Positions 57,001 through 64,000 of a stretch of 64,000 bases of DNA are shown piece by piece; the stretch's first letter is position 1; each line of letters begins with the position of its first letter. Below the pieces are notes generated by a model that did no database searches, was not told the DNA's origin, and worked only from the letters and a program-made list of their open reading frames with translations. The stretch is from Pomphorhynchus laevis (taxonomy: Eukaryota; Acanthocephala; Palaeacanthocephala; Echinorhynchida; Pomphorhynchidae): the NCBI GenBank assembly GCA_012934845.2, contig WNNJ02002219.1:186001-250000 (forward strand). The letters are read 5' to 3'. The translations under genes were made by a program, and so were the position numbers.

Positions 57001-60000
57001 AAAATTTATTTAAACTATTAGGTGAACATTTTTTAAGGATATATAATAAACAATATTCTTTGTATTAGAATAAGATAAACTAAATAATTTAATTTAATTA
57101 AAGGAAATACGTCCTTAACACGTATTTGGCCCCGCTACTATGTTTGGTCGAGAAATAGGGACTGAAACCTAATGGCATAGCAGTTCCTCCTGATGACCTC
57201 TAATCCTTATTCTGATACAACGTCTGTTATTTATTAGTTCATAAAAATTGACTTTTATTTTAAATTTTTTTATTTTAACTTGATATAAATTGTAGAAAAT
57301 TTTATATAGTTATTTATTATTTATCTTTATTATTTAAATATATTAAAAAATACATATGCTCAGTGATCTGATCTGATTAATCCACTTTTCTACCGTTTTT
57401 GTAGGAGACCCTATTACAATCGTGGACTATCTAACTCAGTACATTTTGGAGATCGTGTTCGCGATGACAGTAAACTATTCTGTACCTCTGAACACTCTCG
57501 ATTTTCGGTATTCGTATCATATGTTGAAGTATATAATCGCTATATCTACGATCTTCTGGACAATTCTGATAGGTATTTTTCTTTAATTAATTTAATTAAA
57601 TTATGATTAAATTAATTTTAATTTAATTATATCAAATTATAATTATAATTAAATATAATTTTAGTAAATTATAATTAACTGTAATTATTAATCAATTACT
57701 AGTTAATTATCAATTAATTATTATTAATTGATATAATTATTAAAATTATATTTTAATATTATATTTTACAGAGGTACAACAATTCAGACTAAAAACTTAC
57801 GGGAGGACAAGAGCGGGCGTATGTTTGTTCGTGATGCTGTGGAAGTTGAAGTTCGGTCAGCAGATGAAGCCATTGAAATATTGCGTATTGGCAATTCTCG
57901 TCGTCATTTCGGCAAAACTGATATTAACACATCATCTTCAAGAAGCCATGCTGTGTTCACTATACGACTCGTTCGAATCGATACGCTTCTGAAAGACGTA
58001 AGATTGTTTTGTGTGTAAGAAACTGTTATTTGGAAACTAGTATTTTCATATTAATGCATGTCATTATATGTTTTTATACTCAGCACATGTTGATTTCAAA
58101 CATAAATGTTAAAAATCAATTTTGAATTAAGCAATAACATAATTATTTTTTCGATTAATTAACATATAAATTTAATAATTTAAAAGTCTGTTTGATGTAT
58201 ATTTAATTTTTATGTTTAAAGAAGTATACTATTATGATATTATTATATTATTTATATATTATCCTTTTTTAAATACATTCACGATCTCGGTCTTTATTCA
58301 TTACTTGTTTATTTGTACTGTTCTTTCTTACAGATGCAATGGCGTTACGTTTTTATCACTCGTTTTATTTGATGAAAACAAATTTTATTAAAATTTTTAA
58401 ATGCGGAAAATTCTATATAGTCATTATTATAATTTTTATTTTATGTTAAAATGTTTAAAATGCTTGCGTTATGTCTAAATTTCTATTTCAACATTCATTT
58501 CTCCGTAATTTATAATTAATTTAAAATTGTATACTCTTAAAGCAATATTATTCAATTTAACATTTGACTAATTGATATACTTTGATAATTTTGAATTATT
58601 TTTATAATATTTTATATTTATTATGCGATTACATAAAATTGGTTTTCAATGATTATAAATTATATCAAAATGTCAAATTGATAAATATAGATTTTGGAAT
58701 GTCAGTTGCACAATTATCGTATGTGATGGTATCATATTTTTAATATATTTAATTCCAAAATGTTTAGGAATTAAACATTTAGGAATGTGTAATTAATTAA
58801 TCCTAATTACACAATTAGGATTAATGAAATCCTAATTGTTTTTAGTAATACATTCGTTTTCATTTAAAACGTTGCATCTTTTTATCCATTTTGCTTTATT
58901 CTCAGGATGAAAATATTGCCTGTGTTAGTCAGTTATCAATGGTAGATATGGCTGGCAGTGAGCGGAGTACACGCGCACACACTGAAGGTCACCGTCTTAA
59001 AGAAGCAGGTATGAATTGAGAAATTAACTATTTTTTTGTCAAAATTCGGTAAAGCATAATCAATTTGAAGTAATTTTTTCAATAAATTTGAAGTAAATTT
59101 TAAGTTAACTGCTAGATTTTCAATCTCATAGTTCATTTATTGGTATACAAATATTTTATATTCTTTAATTTTATTTATAAAATTATTTTTTTTAATAAAA
59201 ATAAAAATTATTAAAAATTATTAATTTTTTTAATAAAAATTTTTCAATTTAATAATTAAAATTATTAATTATTTTATATTGTTTTTATTTTATAATAAAA
59301 AAATTTATTTTATTTTCAAATATTTTATATATTAATTTAGAGATCTAATAGAATCAGATCTCTAAATTACAAAAGTGATTTTATTCAAAAGTAAACTTTC
59401 GTAGAAGTAAATTTACAGAAGTAAACGTTTGTAAAATCGATTATAATAGTAAGGCTTTCTTATAAAGATCGGAAAGGGATTTCTATTTCATAAAGATGTA
59501 ATAGATTTAATCAAATCTCGTCATATTATTTTTGGTAAATTTAATAAATTCGATCCGTTAAAACATATCGCTTTTAACATTTTCTTGTTATACTCTGGTA
59601 TATAGAGATTGATAGTCGCATCCTATATGACGACTGGTCTCTCCCTAAGAAGTCATCGCTCCTACTCGCTTTTCGTCCCCCGTCACAACGGTAATCACGG
59701 ATATCGTGCGTTCACCATCGCTGCACCACACATTTGGAACAAACTCCCTCGAGACACAAAATAATTGACGTCGCTTAAACACTTCAAAACTTCCTTGATC
59801 GCCATACTTCTTGCAAACGAACTAAAATAACACTTTCAGCCGCAATCAATTCAATAACTCTACATACAAGTTCAAACATTCATCGGACGTATACTTGTCT
59901 TTTAATTTTTATAGTGGGCCTGTAAATGGTTCTATTTTACCACAAATGCCACTCTAAATAAATTCTATTCTATTGATATTTCTCTTTTAAAAATAAAAGT

Positions 60001-62745
60001 TTTTCATAAAATTTTTATTTTATACTCAATGGCACAACGTTCTTCACTGTTCCATCGAGCTGGTAACGTAGACATTGAATTCTGCGACTTTAAGAAACAA
60101 ACAATTGAATTTTTGTAACTTTTAAATTCGATATATTGTATTTTTAACATTTCGGTAAATTTTAAAGGCAAAATAATAGAACACACAATAAAGTGAAATA
60201 TCAAAACGAAAATACAAAAGATATAATTTAAAACAGAACAAAAATTTACTATAAATAGATCATAATCATCTTTTGCATTATCGTTACAAAATATTTAATG
60301 TTATATTTGCATTATTATTTGATTTGATTTTATTACGATTTTTATGAATGAAATATTTAATGCTAGATTTTTCTATCCAAAAGCTCTGTATTTTTACTTT
60401 AGAAAACAATTTTCTAAAGTAAAAGTTTGCTTTCAAAATAGGCTATTTTTGAGCAAACGTTCAAACATATAGTTGACAGTTTTGATTTTTATCGCTTGAT
60501 CTCAACTTTTTCAATCATAAATTTAATATTGTAAACGATTAGAAATTGAAAATTTCTAACTGATGCTAGTAATAGCTAGCGAAATATTAAAATAAAATTT
60601 ATGTTTTAATTGATTTAAAATTCTAAATGTTCAATTGAGTATAAAGAAATTACAAAAAAAATTCTGCTGTTTCCTTCCTGCTTCCCAATGATTGCACAAG
60701 TTTACTGGAGCTAAGAATCGAGTATTTATAGTCTCGAATCGAATCACTCAGAACGTGAGGGTAATAGCCGTTCTCCAAGGCAAGAAATTAGGAAGAGGAC
60801 TGAGTGATATAACTGTAAAAACAGAAGCTACCAATAGTACGTCGGGTGTATACTGAGAGCTCTAAACACACAAGTTTGTGACAAGACTTTTGTGAGAGAA
60901 GTGCATATGTTAGCTCATTGGTATTTCTCATGTTGTTGTAACAATATTGAACTATGAGGCATGTAGACATGTGGAGACATTTGCTATGCAGGAATAAAAT
61001 CCAGCTCTTTAGAAATGGCTAATTCCGTAAATGCAAAAGTTGTTATACCTTTGTCCAAGATAGTAACAATTCGATTATAATATGAAAGATATAAGTAGTT
61101 ATTGGAGCATATCATGCTATGATAGTGCTCCTCAAATAAGACCAATATTAACGGTATAGCATATTTCAGCCATTTACCCTATTGATCCCAAAAGGTTACA
61201 TCAACTGTGAGCAGAATAATACTAAAGAGGCAAGCAAACCTATAGGAAGTGAACAACAATGTTAAAAGCAACCTCTACCAACTCTTTGCCTTAGTAGTAT
61301 CATGACTTTGTATTCCACTCAGGACTCACATCGAGCACTTGTTGATCTAGATAATGCCCAAATCTTGCCGGTGCTTGTCGTGAGTTTCCTACCAAATGGC
61401 TAACCTTTCCAATATGATCTTTAAACAAAATCTCCGGCTAATAAAAGTAAAAAACAAAGATCTTTTTAAACAAAGTGACTTCTCCAAAACGTTTAATTTG
61501 TTTCTTTTTGCCATGATTGACTTCTTAGCTATTTGTTCTTATTGCGATATTAAATATATTCATGATCCATAAATGCAATTACATCAATTCCTAGTGAAGT
61601 GATAACATGGCAGTCTTAGGCTTTGACAATATATTCGTTGTCTTAATCGTTTTCATGAAATTAATGTATTATAATTTATAATAATTAGTAATTATTAATT
61701 ATTAATAATTAATAATGAATTGCATATAATTCAGGAATTTGATATATGCGTTCAAAATTTTTTTACTGTTACTTTTCTCATATTTTTAATATGAGAAAAT
61801 CTTTACGTTCACAATAAACAATCAAAAAATTAAATAATTCCTTAATTTTTAATCGTGATTAATATTTTTGTATAATTAATTTTTTATCGTTCGACAAAAT
61901 CGGTTACTTCAAGTTGAACAGATTATCAACACGTGCTTTGTTAATTCAAAACATTTAAAATATTATTAATTTAATAACATCAATAATATTTATTTTTGTA
62001 AATAATCTTTAATTATAGATATTTAATAAATTTAAAGAAAAATTAAACTTTGTTCAAAAATTCGAATAAAGTTTTTTTGAAATACAAACTTTATTTATCG
62101 TTTGTACAATAAATATAATGTATGACTTATACTTTCTGAATTGATTTATAATTTATGATATTTCAAATTATAATTTGGTTTTTTATATAATAATAAAAAT
62201 CTATATTATAAATAAAAATATATAATTAAAATTTGTGACATTTTAAATAATCGTATAATTTTAAATTATTAGATATTAGTAAATATACACTTAAAAGTAA
62301 AATATATTCTAAATGGCCTCGATGCTGTCTGATTCACTACTTGATAATTGATCCTCGCTGTCGAGGTGATTTCTGTCGCATCGCATCTTATAATCAATCA
62401 TATTTAATCAATTCTTAATCTTATAATCAATTTACAAATTGATTAAATTTATAAAACTTTTTTCTCTTTGAGTGATTTGGGCTAATTTTTTCAAATTTAA
62501 ATTTTAGGACATATCAATACCACTTTGCTTGTACTACGCAATTGCTTCAAGGCTTTACAATTGAATAATCAGGTATTATTTAATAGGCTAATTTTGTGTC
62601 TGTTACATGTTTCCTGTAGACTTCAATAGTTCCTTACCGTGACAGCAAACTAACTACTTTGTTTAAACATTTCTTCGAGGGCTACGGTCGTATTGTCATG
62701 CTGTTATGCATTAATCCTTCTATTAATGACTATGATGAAAATGTG
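48033..62745 (+). CDS. KIF23: Kinesin-6 motor (MKLP1/KIF23/ZEN-4 type), 5' part of the gene
   Basis: Eleven exons join to 402 codons: 48033-48053, 48104-48220, 48264-48293, 48407-48512, 54448-54578, 54623-54735, 57405-57572, 57772-57997, 58906-59008, 62508-62572, 62620-62745. All introns are GT-AG and all phases agree. Motor landmarks: VYCYLRPL (8-15), P-loop GVSGSGKT (98-105), switch I NTSSSRSH (281-288), switch II DMAGSER (318-324), YRDSKLT in exon 11. A long loop-6 insertion with [12 protein letters not shown] matches human MKLP1 (LERQKREAMPNP) and marks kinesin-6. Such motors bundle the central spindle in cytokinesis with a RhoGAP partner (centralspindlin). Neck, stalk and tail lie beyond the window. 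The N-terminus is short (MSMTPVS before the first strand), so an upstream exon is possible. Switch II has Met where most kinesins have Leu. The sequence looks functional. Confidence 0.9.
48104..48220 (+). CDS. KIF23: Kinesin exon 2 (first motor strand)
   Basis: [15 protein letters not shown] through [11 protein letters not shown]; 39 codons, phase 0 at both ends, donor GTATTT. Confidence 0.85.
48264..48293 (+). CDS. KIF23: Kinesin exon 3 (micro-exon)
   Basis: [10 protein letters not shown], 30 nt between TTTTAG and GTTAGT. It is in frame, and its short variable sequence lies where relatives differ; the weakest exon apart from exon 1. Confidence 0.6.
48407..48512 (+). CDS. KIF23: Kinesin exon 4
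   Basis: [20 protein letters not shown], then [11 protein letters not shown] and one base of the next codon. Aligns with FKQVFGTHTTQKELF of human MKLP1. Donor GTATTT; followed by an intron of 5935 bp. Confidence 0.85.
48918..49085 (+). mobile_element. LINE scrap, inverted copy of 50945-51110
   Basis: [20 protein letters not shown] is encoded here on the plus strand and at about 51111-50990 on the minus strand; the two ~165-bp stretches are nearly identical inverted copies. Confidence 0.85.
50820..53950 (-). mobile_element. CR1/L2-group LINE remnant, most of the RT deleted
   Basis: From about 53860 downward: [20 protein letters not shown], a SAP-like [20 protein letters not shown], and an RNA-binding ORF1 segment ([40 protein letters not shown]). 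The endonuclease follows: [54 protein letters not shown]. Linker [13 protein letters not shown] comes next, then directly a C-terminal stretch (50830-51111) with [17 protein letters not shown] motifs A-C are missing. Many stops and frame changes; an old insertion. It sits antisense inside kinesin intron 4. Confidence 0.72.
54448..54578 (+). CDS. KIF23: Kinesin exon 5 (P-loop)
   Basis: [20 protein letters not shown] then [20 protein letters not shown]. The ATP-binding P-loop is GVSGSGKT. Acceptor TTTTTAG, donor GTAATG. Confidence 0.95.
54623..54735 (+). CDS. KIF23: Kinesin exon 6 (loop-6 insertion)
   Basis: [20 protein letters not shown] then [17 protein letters not shown]. This is the kinesin-6-specific insertion. 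Acceptor TTCTTGCAG, donor GTAATT. Confidence 0.88.
55436..56745. repeat. Direct and inverted repeat pairs in intron 6
   Basis: 55440-55590 and 56180-56310 are direct repeats (ATTACTCAATTTATATRTTA, GGAATTATTCAATATTT, AACTGCCATCAT). 55700-55885 and 56605-56745 are inverted repeats (ACACAAAATCTAGAATGCAA versus TTGCATTATAGATTTTGTGT). Possibly a degenerate foldback element about 1 kb long next to an older duplication. Confidence 0.7.
57000..57385 (+). repeat. Penelope-like tail at the end of kinesin intron 6
   Basis: ATTCTTTGTATTAGAATAAG, CGTATTTGGCCCCGCTACTA, GGGACTGAAACCTAATGGCA, AGCAGTTCCTCCTGATGACC, AATTGACTTTTATTTTAAAT and an end ATATGCTCAGTGATCTGATC. It ends about 20 bp before the exon 7 acceptor. 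Confidence 0.85.
57405..57572 (+). CDS. KIF23: Kinesin exon 7
   Basis: [20 protein letters not shown] then [20 protein letters not shown]. Aligns with VFVSYIEIYNNYIYDLLE of human MKLP1. Acceptor GTTTTTGTAG, donor GTATTT. Confidence 0.93.
57772..57997 (+). CDS. KIF23: Kinesin exon 8 (switch I)
   Basis: [20 protein letters not shown] then [28 protein letters not shown] is the switch I motif. Acceptor ATTTTACAG, donor GTAAGA. Confidence 0.95.
58906..59008 (+). CDS. KIF23: Kinesin exon 9 (switch II)
   Basis: [20 protein letters not shown] then [10 protein letters not shown]. Switch II reads DMAGSER where DLAGSER is usual. Acceptor TTCTCAG, donor GTATGA. Confidence 0.94.
59009..62507 (+). other. 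Kinesin intron 9 (3.5 kb)
   Basis: Contains a LINE 3' end (59600-59965) and an island of non-AT-rich sequence at 60660-61460 with stops in all frames that I cannot identify (one frame reads [20 protein letters not shown]). The rest is AT-rich. Confidence 0.75.
59600..59965 (+). mobile_element. LINE 3' end (CR1/L2 group, third family)
   Basis: [20 protein letters not shown] then [10 protein letters not shown] and LKHFKTSL are the usual C-terminal words. The 3' end reads CTAAATAAATTCTATTCTAT TG. One stop follows DTK. 5'-truncated, sense to the kinesin gene. Confidence 0.78.
62508..62572 (+). CDS. KIF23: Kinesin exon 10
   Basis: [20 protein letters not shown] (human MKLP1: [20 protein letters not shown]). 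Acceptor ATTTTAG, donor GTATTA. Confidence 0.92.
62620..62745 (+). CDS. KIF23: Kinesin exon 11
   Basis: [20 protein letters not shown] then [26 protein letters not shown] closes the microtubule-binding region. Acceptor TTCCTGTAG, donor GTAGGT. The next exon (LQVMRFAE in human) is not found in the window. Confidence 0.94.
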
Positions 62746-63879
62746 GTAGGTTTCATTTCTTTTTTATTTAAATTGATAAAAACAAAATTTAGTAATAAAT
62801 TTAGTAATTATTAGTAATTCATTTTTATTAATATTAATATTAATATTAATAAATCACAAATAAAATAATTATTAATAAATAGTTAATTTTTTAGGTAAAA
62901 TTTTATGTTATCTTGACTGTAACAAGATAAGATAACAACATGGAAAATTTAATCGAATGATTTATTCGATCGTTTTAATGGAACAATCAATAGACAAAAT
63001 ACAAAATTTTATAAATACTGGACAGCTAAAAATTCTGATAAATTTGTTAATTTTAATTATAATTTTAATTTTGGTTTCAATTTTAATTTTTATAAAATTG
63101 TAAAAATTAAATGATAATTTTTTAAAATTTTTGTATTTATTTTCTATTTTATAAGATAACCGCATAAGATTCTTCCATATTAATGATAAGATTCATTCAA
63201 ATTTCAAATTGAAATCTGTCAATTCAAATTTAAAAATTGAAATCAAATCACATTTACTTCCTGATCTAGATTGAAAATATTGACTGTATGTTATTGACTT
63301 TATGTAATATCTTGCCATTTAATTTCATATTTTAATGCACGAGAACGTTAATTAAAACATAATATTTCAGGTCTTTGAAAATATTGCTATTATAAAACAC
63401 TATCAAAATTGGTATTATAATGAAAAAATAGAGCACTCGTTTAAAAGTCTGCAATTTAATATTAAAAGAGCCTTTTTGATTAGTTTAATTCGTTGAAACA
63501 TAATATTTCAGTTCTTTGAAACTTAAATAATAGCATTTTTACCATAAATTGATTTGTTATTAAATAATAAATACGATTTGTATCAATTACAACCTTATTT
63601 TAAGATTATTTGATAATTTTAATTACAACCTTATTTTTATTGACAAAAAAATCGAAACGCAATGGCCAATATTACATGAATGTGGCAACGAAGTTTGTTT
63701 ACGAAACCATTCAAATTCATGTTTCAAATTCAAAATTTTTCAAGTAGCTATTGTAGCCATCTTTAGATGGCTACAATAGCTACTTAAAAGAACGACATAA
63801 AACAATGCATGTATCAACTAATAGAAATGAAGGAAGTAATATTGTAGACTAGAGGAATATGAATTATAAAAATAAAGAA
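62746..63879 (+). other. Kinesin intron 11, left part
   Basis: AT-rich. AACATAATATTTCAGKTCTT occurs at about 63356 and 63496 as a repeated acceptor-like block, but neither is followed by recognisable kinesin sequence. A perfect hairpin lies at 63742-63785. Confidence 0.6.
63742..63785. repeat. Perfect 44-bp hairpin
   Basis: AAGTAGCTATTGTAGCCATC (63742-63761) pairs exactly with 63766-63785; one further T-A pair leaves a 2-nt loop. The arms extend no further outward. Confidence 0.92.
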
Positions 63880-64000
63880 TTATTTGAGCTTGATCAAAGA
63901 AATAAGGAAAATTTTATTTGATATTTCGCTAACCTCTTGTAGTATCTTCAGGAAATTACAGTGATTTTCTAAAGTAATTTTCATCTTGATAGGTTAGAGA
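63880..64000. repeat. MITE family A, cut by the window edge
   Basis: AAAGAATTATTTGAGCTTGA TCAAAG, then TTTTATTTGATATTTCGCTA, ATCTTCAGGAAATTAC match one arm of the 856-1038 element. The second arm lies at or beyond the edge. Confidence 0.72.

Larger units (their letters stand above)
54736..57404 (+). other. Kinesin intron 6 (2.7 kb)
   Basis: AT-rich, with the repeat pairs listed below at 55436-56745 and a Penelope-like tail at 57000-57385. No other feature seen. Confidence 0.8.

Noticed and set aside
63356-63530. Kinesin exon 12 at one of two TTTCAG acceptors
   Set aside because: The sequences after AATATTTCAG (GTCTTTGAAAATATTGC and TTCTTTGAAAC) do not resemble the conserved LQVMRFAE segment and soon hit stops.
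1-64000. tRNA, rRNA genes or CRISPR arrays
   Set aside because: I saw no cloverleaf with A and B boxes, no rRNA sequence, and the tandem arrays have no unique spacers.

Overview
The window looks like AT-rich nuclear DNA of an invertebrate animal. The evidence is a spliced kinesin-6 gene with introns from 43-50 bp up to about 6 kb, an intact UMP-CMP kinase frame, a broken Mediator-7 copy, and a dense load of non-LTR retroelements, Penelope-like elements and small foldback elements. The element mix would suit a repeat-rich nematode such as a mermithid, but that is a guess; nothing here fixes the species.

Layout. 1-6.2 kb: fragments of a reverse-transcriptase family called here the RPIG family, a broken Mediator subunit 7 copy (2686-3197) and foldback elements. 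6.3-8.7 kb: an I/Jockey-like LINE on the minus strand. 9.8-10.2 kb: the 3' end of a CR1/L2-like LINE. 10.4-11.0 kb: UMP-CMP kinase (minus), the first host gene that looks whole. 12.0-16.0 kb: a nearly full-length CR1/L2-like LINE preceded by a 16-bp minisatellite. 17-22.4 kb: two RPIG elements head to tail. 22.4-27.9 kb: an RPIG tail fragment, a LINE split by another LINE, a plus-strand RPIG copy, and a second CR1/L2-like copy preceded by a 13-bp minisatellite and ended by palindromes. 29-32 kb: LINE tails and a foldback element. 32-43.5 kb: a field of Penelope-like pieces in both orientations with many copies of their tail. 43.7-46.2 kb: an RTE-type LINE whose 3' end is present three times in tandem. 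46.5-47.6 kb: more Penelope-like sequence.

48.0 kb to beyond the right edge: a kinesin-6 (MKLP1/KIF23/ZEN-4 type) gene on the plus strand. Eleven exons (402 codons) can be placed with consistent GT-AG junctions and phases. They cover the motor from its first beta strand to just past the YRDSKLT helix; the rest lies outside the window. Its introns hold LINE fragments, foldbacks and a Penelope-like tail that ends just before the exon 7 acceptor.

The host genes show no common pathway. The strongest leads are the RPIG family (six copies, a Cys-rich N-terminus, an RT and a conserved C-terminal module, no endonuclease recognised), the over-dispersed Penelope-like tail, tandem duplications inside three kinds of retroelement, minisatellites at the 5' ends of two LINE copies, and hairpins with a core resembling the hammerhead boxes.
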